This document shows positions 23,671 through 36,019 of a stretch of DNA of 64,000 nt, piece by piece. How positions within the stretch are numbered: the stretch's first letter is position 1; every line of letters begins with the position of its first letter. Origin of the DNA: Jackrogersella multiformis. Lineage: Eukaryota; Ascomycota; Sordariomycetes; Xylariales; Hypoxylaceae. Where the stretch lies: NCBI GenBank assembly GCA_902806575.1, contig CADCXD010000018.1:3968001-4032000 (forward strand), in the 5' to 3' direction. The notes under the pieces are model-generated. The model did not search any database, had not been told where the DNA came from, and was given only the letters and a program-made list of their open reading frames with translations. Position numbers and translations under genes: made by a program.

Positions 23671-26600
23671 TGTAAGAAATTATAGGTCGAGACAAGTGGA
23701 GGGGAGAATAGTTATGGTTATAGGATAATGATATATGTAAGTTGAGATCAAGCAAGGTATATTTAATCAGTGTCGAGTGCTTCTTAGGTAGGGTTGAGAG
23801 ACACGACAATTGGATAGTGTGGATGGATTTGTGGAAGAAAAGGAAGATGCTGAAAAGAAAAAGAAGAAAAAAAGGGTGAGAAGAGGGAAATTTATCGGTC
23901 TTATGTATTACATAGAGAAGCTGGCAAAGGTAACGAGGAAGTGACGGTGACTGGTAGAAGCCACAAGGCCCACGAGCCCCGAACAATCGACCGGATGTGG
24001 AGGGGGTACCGTAGCGTACGGCAGGAATGATGGCGGAAGTGGGAAGTAGGTACCTACCTAGAGTCTAGACTGTCAAGGAAGGCAGAAATACTGTATCGCA
24101 CTGTACGTATCCGCCTAATAGCCGACAATCTCAGGAACTTATTTTTATTTTAATTTTACGTTTCGTCCTTAAAGAAAACGCCAACGGTATAATATCTTAA
24201 ATACTCATATAAATTATCAACTTAGGGGTATAAATGATCCTCGTTCATAGCTAACTGTAAAAAGAAGGATACAATCCTACTATAAGGTAAATACATAAAA
24301 TAACCACACTTCTTGTTTGGAGCTTTGAGAAAGAAAAGGCCTCAACTTCGCATACAAAATACCTGATTTGCCAATCAGCTTAAGTTGTCTACCATACTTA
24401 CCTTTGAGATTTATGACCTTTATTAACATAATAAGTATCTGTTGCCGAAATGGTTGCTCAAGCTTGACGATAATTCCTCTCGAGATTTCTATTCCGGCAT
24501 ATTACTTATCACCATTTCGAGAAGTGTGTACCGTCTTGTCTGTGAGAGCTGAATTCATCCACGGCCTTTTACGTCTCGCAATGATGAGTAATAATACGGA
24601 GGATATCATATTTTATCGTGTGATCTGACTGTATCAGTATATGTCTGTCTAGTGTAAAATACTTTGACGTTGCCTCCTGTTATTGGTTGGACTTTAACGT
24701 TTCGTGAGAATGTAAACGGCACCGTATCTTTTCTTGTTATCCGTGTCCAAATATAAACAACACTGTAGATTCCGATTCGTCCCTTTAGGTGCTACCACGT
24801 TAGTCCTTTTTAATATCGTCATTAACTTCATCCATCACATCCCTGGAGGGACTTAGTAATTCCGTGTATAACATTAATCCAGCAACCCCCTCGAGTCAAG
24901 AATACCATCAGGAGAGTCAGATAGCCAAGAGGCTATGAGACGGGCGTTAAGAAAACCCATAAAATATTTCTACAGCCCACCATACGTGTTATGGTGGTTG
25001 GCCGATCACATCGACTTAAACGCGAATATTAATGAATTCATGTCGACCGATAAGGCGTACCAAAGTCTGGGGGAAGCCGTACTAATTCTTAGCCCCTCTC
25101 CCCGCTCAATAACCCTGGATCTGGTTTGATATCTGTTAGGTGCTCGGTAAACATTACGCTCCAACTCAGATATTACATAGAATACATGTAGGCAGTATAC
25201 AGTCGAGGCTAGGTAAACTACACTAGTTCCTGCAGCTTTATCACCACGGATTATTACCAATAAGGTGTCTTTTAATGCCGATGGCTAGGTAGGAGAGGTA
25301 AAGGTGCCGAGCAGATTGTAGCGAAATCAATGCTAGTACAGCCGGTTATAAGGTGTTGTGATCCTCGGCGCTTCTTTTACTAATTATCGTGATACAGTAT
25401 CTCCACACACACGCCCCTTAAGCGCAGTTTGACTACCTATTGCGACAGAACCTTTATATATTGTTTAATTAGCCGTCTGAAACGTAAAAGTGAAACGTAT
25501 AAAGGAAATACGCAGATAAGGTCTTCTTTAACCGGACAAGCGACAAACACAGCCACGACCAACCAAGAGAGCCCCTCCTAATCCCGGTCGATGATCTCAT
25601 CGGACATGACTTGCTTACCCGCTAGCACATTTAGCAACGAATAAGGGCCGTGCTGGACCGTGCAGCCGTGCTAAAAACCACTCAAAACCCCGGGGACGAA
25701 CATACGTGGTAGGTACTATGCAGCTATGTAGGTGGTCTAATGGTATAACTGCGAGCTTCTTAGACATCATCGCGATTCATGAGAGTTTATAACCCGGGTT
25801 CAAGGATTCTAAGGTTCAAGGATGTTAAGGTTGCACTCGATCGATTCATGGGTTATTTCTCCTTACCTAATGTACTACCTAGTACTATAATTACGCTTTA
25901 TACCTACATACATAGGAGGTAATCTTTGTTTGGTACATGCCTACCTAAAGGTACCTAGGTACCTGTATGATTACGTATCGTCGACTCTTCTCCTGCATCA
26001 CACCATTTGCCTCGACGATGCCTTTTGCTTCTAGTTGGCTGATTATGCTTGGTGGGTGACGAATCTGTCTGTGTTCAAGTCCAATAGCCATACAGCCAGA
26101 ATTACACTGCAGTGGGCTAACCTCTATCCTCCTCTACACGTACCCTCCTTGAAGCTCGACTTATCAAGTCATAGATGTTGCGGCTTTTAATCCTCTATAT
26201 TCTAGTAGTAAATACTCTTAACTTTATGACCTCCTTCATGATTCATCTACTTAACAAGTATTACCGCATTGGTCTAAAAAGTACGTCCTTGGCCAATCAT
26301 TCGCTGTTTCTCCTGGCGCTCAATGGCATCCTGTCCGCCTGTCAAGACTTGACATGTCGATCTCCCCATCCTACGGTGAACTAACCATCTAACCTGGATC
26401 AACCCAGTACCCTAGCGATGCTCGGAATTCACGACCAGACGCCGTGGAGCTTCCCCAGCTTTTCATGTCTGTACTACGAGCCGCCTTAAGATCAGCCTCA
26501 GGTCAACGTTGAACAAGGCTGTTACTTTTATCATGGTAGCGAGTTTCGCCATGGATGCCGATGTGGAAGCAGTATGTATATTTTCTTTGAACATAACATA

Positions 26601-28447
26601 CCAGCATACGTCTCACTTAAGTCGCCATATCGCCCTTGCGAATCTTGACGTCGCTAGGGCAGAAATTCTTTAAGATTTCAAACATTAGGAGAGCTCAGTT
26701 CGAGTATCCAGAAAGGCAATCTTGTGGTCAACTGGCTAACCGCTTAAAAAGGACATCCACTCTCTTGCATGTCCTGAAATTCACGGTTGATCTTCGACAC
26801 TCCAGCCAAGGAAGATCCACTCCCGTACATACATTGATATATCCCTTGAAGGGACATTGTTCCTTGTGACTCCGTTCTTCAGATAAGACCAATTCCATGC
26901 CAATTCATTGGATGGTCTACCAAGTTTCGGCATAAGCAAGGCTATGCATTCTCACAAGATTCGTTCCGTTAATGTTCCGGCATGGTAGCCATTGGTATAA
27001 CCCACGACAGATCAGGATAGAAACCCACGACATTCCTACACTAGAGACTGTGCTGTATAGGTGAGGTTCCGCAACCAGCCTAGCGAGTTTATAGTGTCAT
27101 AAATGCCTATCTTCGTTCTGCTCCGGGGGGGTTTTCAGGCGGCCTCCTGCTCACATTGAATTAGGATCGTGAACTTTTACTGTTATCTTTGGCCGCAATC
27201 TCGGTGTTGGTGGGCCGATTGTGCCAGCACACGGAATTATTTCCTTTGGGACTTCCTATCTTATGCTATTAACTCGCTACATTTCACTCCGACAGTTTAA
27301 GGGTAGCTTGTTACTTCGACCCGGTGAGTCGTTTAAAAGGGCCGATGAAATTTTTTATTGGTCTCAAGATAATACTACATATTTCTAGATTTGTTTCTTT
27401 CAATATCGAAAAAAAAAAAATACAACGTGCCAACACTCGTTGTTGCTGTTGATGGAAAGAGATCTGTCTGCTTACATTCGTACCATCTTTGAGGATCTTC
27501 TTTCGGCTATCACCTGGGCGGCGGCGCCATCTCCCGGGCTGCCTGACCCACAGTGGGGCCGATTTATCCCGAGATCATTCAAACGGTCGGTTCCTCCATT
27601 CATATGTTCCTTACAGATGGATCTCGCCAAGTCACGATACCCGTCAATAGATACTGTTACCAGACCGACAGGTCCCATGGATAGTTCCAGGAACCTCGCA
27701 TTTATTGCAACGTCCTGAACATCCTTCCACGCAGCCACCTTCTCAAGACGTGTCTAAGGCTCATTGGGCAACCCCTGGTTCATTTAATATCATATCATCT
27801 ATCTTACTGAATCAATTCGGTCACCTAGAGACTCACGAGGATAGGTACCTACCTAGGTAGGTAGGTAAATGTTCAGGTCTTTTTCAGTTTGCTCCAGGTA
27901 GCTACATAGATATATCATCTAAACATGGCAAACCGCAATTTCCCCTGGTTTTTTCATGGCTATAGCCTGTCCACGGAGGACATCATATCATATGACTTCG
28001 AGGACTAGGGCTGTATTCTCAATTCCCTTCCTGCGGTAGTACTAGGCGATGAGACGGGCTAGCCTATGTTATTTTCAACCCGCCGGTCCATGCATTAGAG
28101 ATATGTATTCTTTTCGCTGGCGACCAAATAAAATCTTCCTGTCTTGCGTTTACTTTTGTTCTCCTGGCCTCTTATTGTTACTCCTCTTGTCGACATTGAC
28201 TTCGTGAACTATCTTAAATTTACTGATACCCTGTTCTCAATGCGAGAGATACTGAGAGATGGAAATATCAACGATATTGCTACTCGAATAGACGTTCAGG
28301 TCATGGCACTGTCGACCTTGAGCGTCGTGTCCACATCGTCATTGGTGGTAATTTCAGGCGCCAGCCATATGTTTCTAGTACGTCGTCAAGCAGATACCAC
28401 TTCTAGGTATTTTAGACAGCTAGGATATGAGGTGCCCAGTTTTATTC
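23671..28447. other. 4.8-kb gene-poor region
   Basis: I find no gene I can support. Open frames are short and mostly lack family resemblance. One minus-strand stretch (about 27472-27750) has ordinary-looking protein composition but no ATG start and an in-frame stop just upstream, so it may be a decayed gene fragment. A 12-A run lies near 27410, and dispersed TACCTAGGTA-like clusters near 24048, 25945-25965 and 27843-27868. A tRNA-like D-arm near 25731 was examined and rejected. Confidence 0.5.
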
Positions 28448-29824
28448 TTATGCCTTAACAAGCAGTTTGTTTCCGGTAACCAGGAAGCGCAATACCACAA
28501 TAAACATTGACGTTGCCATGAAGATAAAGCCGGCGAACAACTGGATACCGAGATAGCTCCCTGTGGCGCCGAGCATGGCTCCGGCAATAGGGGCTCCGAT
28601 CAAAGAACCCACAGCATTCAGCACGGAGGACATGCCCAGCCGAGTCCCTAGGCGACTTAGGTCAGGAGTGAATGAGGTAAGTACAACAGCTGGCAAGGCC
28701 ACGATACTGCCGGAGAAAAAGCCGAAGAAGGCAGCGAACGCAATGTTACCAGCCCCTGAATTCGTATTGATCCAACTAAACGCTGTCACGCCCACCATAG
28801 TCATGCTGATTAGGAACGTATGGATGGGACCTATCCGATTCACTATGAGGGACGGCATCAACCTGCCTAAGACGGACGCAGCGTTGAGTATGGCAACCAA
28901 ATACAGAGCAACACGCTGGCCCTCCAAGCCATGCAAGAGCGCGTAGGTTTGGAGGTAGAAGATGGGCATGAAGAACGCTAGGTAGCTCAGGGAAACGCCG
29001 AGGCAGTACATAACGTACGGTTTCTCTCGGAATGCCTGCGGGTCAACTAGAGAGCGGATTTCAACCGCAGCAGTGCGCCTGCGCAATACGAGGACGGAGA
29101 TCGATATGGTAATAAAGGAAGTGAAACCCATGATGCGAGTTGCCCAGCCGAATCCGACCAGGGGCAGAAGACCTTGGAGCATGAGGGCATAGATGACGCC
29201 CCCGAAGCTGGCTCCCGACGTTACGATCCCCATAGCGAGGGCTCTGCGTTGTGAGAAGTACTGTGGTATGATCGCAATGGAGGGAATATACAAGCATCCC
29301 GTGCCAACGCCGATGCAGAAAGCCTGCGCAAGCATCACCTGCCAGTATTCTTTGCAGATACTGGTAAGCATCATGCCAAGGGTTACCAACACCAGGCCTG
29401 AACAGAGAAGAAGCCGCAGATACCCAGCATCGTAGAGTGGGCCGCTAACCACCCCGACTGCCAAGAGCAAGAAGGATTGAAACGATCCGATCCACGATAT
29501 GGCCGATGGCGACATATGCTGAAGCAACTCATTTTCGTAATAGGTTTGGAATACTCCAAACGTGTTCATACTACCCCTAAACTAAGGTTAGCCACTCATA
29601 AGTTGAACGAAGATCTACTGTCAACGGTCATACCAAGTATTGAAGTAAAGGAAAAAGGATCCGAGAACCTGAAGCCATGCTTCTAAACCTCCATCCGGCG
29701 GGGGATCCTTATCCATAACAATCACTTCCTTGGATTCTACCTTATTTTCACCTCGATTCGAAATATCATCGCTTTGGACGATCCCGCTCTCAAGGGCTGT
29801 GTCCGGCTGGTTGGACTTTGTCAT
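28448..29824 (-). CDS. MFS transporter, fungal monocarboxylate-porter type
   Basis: Two exons (29824-29634 and 29576-28448) give 439 aa. A hydrophilic N-terminus of about 45 residues leads to P-P-D-G-G-L-E-A-W, the P-D-G-G-x-x-A-W entry motif of fungal monocarboxylate-porter (MCT/MCH) family members. Splicing restores N-T-W-G-S-M-N-T-F-G-V-F-Q. Twelve hydrophobic helices are apparent. Substrates cannot be read from sequence: members export small acids or secondary metabolites, or have no known substrate. No biosynthetic genes adjoin it. It stands at the edge of the gene-poor region. Confidence 0.88.
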
Positions 29825-30411
29825 ATTCCTACTGCTAATAGGACTATAATCGGTTATGATTACCTAGAGCATCGAGCTGGAAATTGGGCTTAGATCCGGA
29901 AGGAACCAAAGGGGGTGCAAGGGAAGAAAAACACTGAATAGAAAGAGAGGAAAAAGAATCACATAACACCAGGTAGTCATAACGGAGTATGTCAATCTAT
30001 AGTATCTCCGCAGAGGCAGGGGGAGCTTCGCTGCGAGCACTGAACATAGCACCGCTAGCTCTGGAGGAAGTGAAAAAAAAACCAATGCTAACGGGCCGAA
30101 CTCGGACTTCATCATAACAAATTACGCTTAATAATCTCGTTGCTTGGAGACTAGGTTAGTTGATATCTCATATGTCCCCTGAATTATCATCAAAAATTTC
30201 CAAAACAAACTCTGTTATAGTAAATCCATGCTAAAGCAATGGGATGTGGTTACCTAGGTAGGTATGTTATGATGTTAGTCCACCTGTAGAATCTAATTGA
30301 ATGATGATCGTAAACGAAGTTTTATTGTATTAACATGTTTTATACCTACCTAGGGTAAGTATACCATTCTATAGGTACAGATACAAACAGTGATTGCTCT
30401 AAGATACCTAC
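29825..30411. other. Intergenic, no supported gene
   Basis: It holds the MFS promoter and the 3' flank of the WSC-subtilase gene. Dispersed motif copies lie near 30249-30265 and 30340-30360, and a cluster at 30404-30428 overlaps the end of the protease reading frame. Confidence 0.5.
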
Positions 30412-33400
30412 CTAGGTACCTAGGCAGGTATTATTTTTCCTAGTTAACCTCTTACGGGTATAACACAATCGGGCTATAGCCGTGTTAGCAAAACCATAAC
30501 TGACATCAAGATCTAGGGTAGAAGGAATACTCACATCATCCACCTCCTCACCTGCAATCGCTTTCGAGGGGGTAATCTCGTCCGGAAACATTGGAGAATC
30601 CGGCAATATAAATCCGGGAATCGTCGCTTGCTGGCCACCCTCACAAGGGATTTGATAGCCCACGCCAGCCCTGGGCGGCCCAGCTCCCGGATGCGCACCT
30701 GCACCGTCATTTTGCCAGTTGGCTCCCTTAAGTCTAACAGCTTCTGATAGCAAGTACGACTTGGCATTCGACACCGTAGTTTGCCCCTTAGCCAGATACA
30801 TGGCGACGATGCCTGCCACCTGAGCCGTCGCGGGCGACGAACCAGATGTGCGCCCATACTGATACTCGAACTCCGGGAAGGCGCAAATGAGGTCTTCCCC
30901 AATGGCATATATCGACAGGATGCCTTTGCCGGAGCTGTCAATGAAGGTACTATGACCCCATCTGTCAGACGTATGCGTTGCGGCGCCTACGACGATCATT
31001 CCCGTGTTGGCACCGCCGTTCTTTCGCGGTGTCCTCGAGAAAAGGTCCAGCTCCTCGTAGTTGCCCGCACTCGCCACGGCTACTATGTTCGCGGCTGCGA
31101 TGCGCTCAAGAAGGTCCTTGAAGGGATCGACTGTGTTCTCCGGCTGTCCTTCGGCCACTCTTAGATCTTGTTCCTGGAAGCCAAAGGACATACTCAACAC
31201 GCCGGCCTGGACACCACTGTTGGCCTTGTCATTGATGGCCAAACCGATAGCGTTAACTACGGCCGCGAGGGTAGGTGCGTTTTTGCCTTTGTCTAGGAAT
31301 TTGATCGGCACAATCTTTGCTTGCTTGAAGACGCCCGCGAAGGCGCCGCCGACGCATGAGCTCATACAGGTGCCATGGCCGTCGCCATCGTTAACATCAT
31401 GAACGATCCCCTCCTTTGTAGCATCGTAAGAGGCCGCGATCTTGCCTTTAAGATCCTGAAGTTCGAATTAGCAGGCTGAGGATTAGATAATGACAAAGGC
31501 CCCTGATGAATTGATGCACACTCACCCAATGATCTACTGCGGCCCCTGTGTCCAAGACATACACACGGACTGCGATAGGCATAGCAGGTTCATTCTCGAA
31601 TAGATAGTGCTCGAAGCCAAGGTCTAATTTAATCGGCGGAGTCAGCAAGAACCCAGCGGATTAGGGTTTTCGAGGAACTATTAATATAAAAAAAGAAAAT
31701 TTGAAAAGAAACTTACAGCTCCCCGGAAGTCCTCTTTGGGCCCAAGGCGTGGTGAGCCAATCGAGGTGGAATGGATAGGGGTTGCCAACATCGTCCTTAA
31801 GATACCCAGACATGTATAGATTGCTGAACTCGGCTGGAACAGTCGCCCGCTCCGCCAAAAGAGTAGCATTGCCCTCCGATATTTCAGACCTGAGTCGAGG
31901 CGTCGACTTTTCACCCTTCACGTTGGTAATGATGTCCCTCTTGGCCGAGCGCGAGTTGGCCAGTGTTTCCGCTTCGCCCTCGATATTGCGACTCAGCGTT
32001 GACACGATCTTGTTTCCTAGAAGATTATCCGTTTCGCAGTTGTCAAGCTCGGCTACGAAAGCACGGAAGTTGACGGCGTCGTAGAGAATTTGTTGGGTAA
32101 CAGTCGTAGCGTTAAACTTGAGTTGGACCATGAGTGTATCGTACTCATTTCTTGTCGAATCCGGGGTCGTTAGTACCACGACAGGGCTTGGCGCCAGCGT
32201 TGGCCTGCATCTTGACGTCGAGGTAGGCTCGGCATCGGTAGTTGTCGGAGCTGTTGGGATTGTCGGAATTGACGTCGGTCCGGGTACTCCTATGGTTGTC
32301 CCGGGTACTCCTATGGTTGTCCCGGGTACTCCTATGGTTGTCCCGGGTACTCCTATGGTTGTCCCGGGTACTCCTATGGTTGTCCCGGGATTGCCGGTAT
32401 CTCCGTCTCCGCCGCCGAAGAGGCTAAAGAGAGTGGCAATAGCCAAAACTAGAGTGAACTGTTAGTATCACAGAGATGCGAGTTGAGAAGTGGCAAATTA
32501 CAGATTCCCGTTGCTGCACCTGCACCTGCAGCAGCACCGGCTTTACCGATAGTGCTGATCTAGAATATCGAGTATTAAATAGATGTACTAAGACGTAGGG
32601 GCTTGGGATTTATCATTTACCGCGCCAGTTGCGACGGCTGCGTCCCGTGCAAGATTCAAGAGTGGTGTGCTGGATCCGGCACTCGATATGCTTGCTGCAT
32701 CCTCTGCAGCAGCGTTTCTCACTTCGTTAAGGACATCGCCTGCTTGTGCAGCTATCGAAAATATTAGTAAAAGTAGGAAGTTACCCAATTGAGATAGGCC
32801 ATGTATTCATGGAGTTTACATACTTGCATCTCTGAGCTCGGATAGGTTGTCGGAGTTGACCTAAATCAACTAGTTAGCTATGACTTGGGGAAGCTATAGA
32901 GTATGAGGTAGGGGTATGAGGTAGGATATCATACCAAAGGAGAGTTTGGCCTTTCAATGTCATTATCAGCGGCAACAAGAAATAGACGGTTACCATTCCT
33001 AGCTGCCTGGTCTGTTATGTAGAATCATCAGTTAGTGGGAAGATAACTTGATAAGTACGATGTCACTCGGTGCTCGGCTTACCTAGGATGTCGGTAACGA
33101 CTTGCAACTGGCGTGAATCGTTAGTGATCTCCTGCAAGAGAATTGTCTCTGTCTGTGATTGCCGAACAGACAATCTACTCTTGAGGCCTCTCTTCTTCTG
33201 GTTGCGAATGTCCCTTAATTGTTGGATATGAGACGAGTAGTCGTTGATAGCTTTCAACACTTGAGAGAGTGCTGAACTGTACTCCTTCAGTACGTCGGCA
33301 AGCTGGTTGGCTGTTGGGTCGACCCATTTAGAATCCTTGTAGATTCCGATACGATTCCCAGCACCGCAGGCTTGAGCTGCATTGCCGCCGCAAGGTTGGT

Positions 33401-34980
33401 TACAGTCGCTGGGGTTCGAGCCAGAGGCACTGTGTAGGCTGTTGCCGACGAAGCACTGGGTTCCAAACTCGACGCCAGCATACTGCCAAGAGCCATCATC
33501 GGCGAATTTGATACACTTTTCGACTGTCATCGCGTCATCGGTCTTGCTGTCAGCAACCAGGATTCGAGGATTCTCCTGATCAAAGAAGCAACCCGTGTTG
33601 GAGAAGCTCCCGACGGACGACACGACCGTTGGTGTCGGCTTTGAGGTTGGTACGGATGTTGGCGCTGCGACCGTAGTTGTCGGCTTTGGTTCCGAATAGT
33701 CTTTGTTCAAATACAGGTTAATTCTGTTCCCTCCACCGCAGAGATCAGATGGCGAGCCCGCGCATTGCTTATCACAGCCGGAGTCCTGCTTGGATGCTGA
33801 ACTCCGCAGAGCGTTCCCATAGTAACATTCTCTAAGAAGTAATACATTCGTTAGTTGTGTATCTCGCATAAGGTGTCTAGGATTACTTACTGTCCGTATT
33901 CAACAGCAGCATACTTGAATCCCGCAGCAGCATCACAGCATATCCCCACCGTCATCTTAGTACCACTTGGCGGCGTATACGTGTTTGGAAGACTGCGTGC
34001 GTCTGCTGAATCTGAATAACAACCTTGCGTTATCCATGATTTATAACTGCCCAGTTCCTTAGGCACGACATTTGACGGGTTGTAGTAAAGGCCTATTTGC
34101 CCTGTTAGACCTCCACAAGCTTGCTGCTCGTTGCCGGAACAGTAAGACGTGCACTATAACAACGAAAGTTAGCAATTACCCCTTTAGGTACCTAAACAGG
34201 TAAGAGCTCTAGAGGTTCGAGGCATATGTCGAGAGGAACATTCTCTAAGATAGGTTAAATAGGAGCGGAGATCTCTCGATATACGCACTTTGCTGGCATC
34301 CTGTTTTGTTGAACTCGAGCTGACAGTATTTCCCCAGTAGCATTCACCATAGTACTCAACACCAAAGTAGCTGGCACCGGCTGCTGCCGCCTTCTGCGCG
34401 CACACATCTACTGTCATATGATCAAAATCAGTGAACGAGCCACCTGTTAAGGCCCTATTGTTTGATGAATCTGAATAGCATCCTTGATATGTGTAACTGC
34501 CAGAACTCTTGACAGGGTTTGGGACGGGCTGATCTTCGCAGTACCAGTAGCTCGCACTGGGCTCAGGATCAAGGCAAAGGATTCCTTCAGGTCCTCGAAT
34601 GTCGGCAAAAATGAGGACCTCTTCACCATATATTAGTTTTGAAATATTATATGAACGCGAGTGAAGACAGCATAGCATTACTTACGATTCTGTCCAGGGC
34701 ACGGGTTTGACCCCGGACAAGCGTGATGTCCATCAGTCGGTTTAAGAGGTACCCAATGTCCATTTTTACTTGGGAATGGGCAGCAGACAAGAGAATCTCG
34801 ATTTTTACAGCCGGTTCCGTTTGGATCTCCAATCGCACGGATATGTTCTGTCAGGCCAGATGGACAAGACCCGCCACAACCAGTCTGAACACATCCATGA
34901 TAAATATATGATGGTCCTGGTACTTGCGCATAGGCATATAAGGGAAGAGAGAGAAGAGCGAGAAACTTGAACGCGGCCAT
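30412..34980 (-). CDS. Secreted WSC-repeat protein fused to subtilisin (S8) protease
   Basis: Twelve exons (34980-34686, 34620-34289, 34153-33891, 33831-33083, 33011-32935, 32860-32824, 32751-32621, 32559-32502, 32448-31717, 31623-31526, 31455-30412; the last long one may be split further) join with every phase consistent to 1271 aa; eleven are certain by my count. Order: signal peptide (about 1-18); Cys-rich region (19-130); three WSC domains (about 140-233, 246-335, 372-465), each with the G-C-Y/F start, E-Y/F-G-x-x-C-Y/F-x-G-N core and C-G-G/A-G-N-R end; helical region with K-K-R site; Gly/Ala-rich hydrophobic segment (636-660); five G-T-T-I-G-V-P repeats (669-703); then an S8 domain with D916, H951, N1056 and S1131 as triad and oxyanion residues. 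WSC domains bind glycans, suggesting a wall-anchored protease (inference). The final seven codons come from a dispersed intergenic motif, so the true C-terminus is uncertain. Confidence 0.82.
32279..32393 (-). repeat. 21-bp coding minisatellite, five copies
   Basis: Five essentially identical 21-bp units encode G-T-T-I-G-V-P in the linker between the WSC half and the protease half. Near-identity at silent positions indicates recent duplication. Confidence 0.92.
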
Positions 34981-36019
34981 CTTAGCATCGGCACGCGGCT
35001 GGGGGTGCTAGTAAACACAGCTCTGGGTCACCACAGAAGAAGACTTGGAGGCTGCTTCTTATATTAAGCCTATCGAAGGAGCTCTCTTTCTATTTTCGAC
35101 CTTGCCATCTTGGCACATGAGGCTGCTTCTCTACCTAATCACCGAAGCATACTAGTAGATAGCTGTTCTAAAAATGGATAAATAATATACCTAAGCTGGA
35201 ATAGATTCTTTCAACTACTGCTGACACTGAGCCCACTGTATACCTAGGTAGGCATACGAAAACTTTTGTCGGAGCATGTGAGTAGTGTAGTCCTTAATAA
35301 AGCTTGGCTATGGAGTTATATTTGCGGCTCTGTCTGCTGTTGGTCGTGACATTTTATACCAAGAGCGGACTTAGTTAATTGGTATGTTACGTGGTGAATG
35401 GATATAAAGCTAACTCTGGCGTCAGCATCAAATATCAAACGATCCAACCACTAAGGGCAATTAATCGTTGAGTTAGCTTAAGAACTATATAGTTCTTTTG
35501 TCGCTATAGCGCCTTGGCAGCCTAGACTGCTGTTCTATTCTTGGGTCCCTTGCAAGTGTTATAGGCCTGTTAATAAGGCTTGAAAACACCAGCTCATTGG
35601 AATTATTTCTCATGATGAGGTCTAGATTATCTGGTAAGCACTAAACTAGACCTATGATACCTAGATGATTAAAGCTATCAAGTAAAAATGCCATAATCGG
35701 ATTTGTAATGAACAGTCTCTTTGTACGAAGTCAATGGCGAGGGTAGGTGGTCTGTCATACCTTGGCAATATTATTCTGAATATCGTGAAAGTAGTTGCTT
35801 CCAAGGGTAAGAAAAGAAGCTAATGTAATTTATGGTAAAACTCCAGCTCTCGAGTGAAATATAAAATACGTGAAAAGTCCTCGTTTCTTTTTTTCAGATT
35901 TCCTCACCCAACTCGCCCAAGTCACTTTCAGTTAGTTGATCAGCATACCGCCTGCCCAGCTATACACTGTATAACTATCTTCATTCTCTATCAATCCTCC
36001 CAGTCATATAAGAGACAAA
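34981..36019. other. Shared divergent promoter of protease and crystallin-like genes
   Basis: About 1.04 kb between two divergent start codons, both of predicted secreted proteins. No gene seen. One dispersed motif lies near 35240-35252. Confidence 0.5.

Noticed and set aside
25731..25815. tRNA-like sequence (GGTGGTCTAATGGTATAAC and CCCGGGTTCAAGG)
   Set aside because: The D-arm and T-loop words resemble a tRNA, but the T-stem and acceptor stem do not pair and no anticodon arm folds with confidence.
32118..32465. Plus-strand Val/Pro-rich frame over the minisatellite
   Set aside because: It is the antisense reading of the 21-bp repeat in the protease gene.
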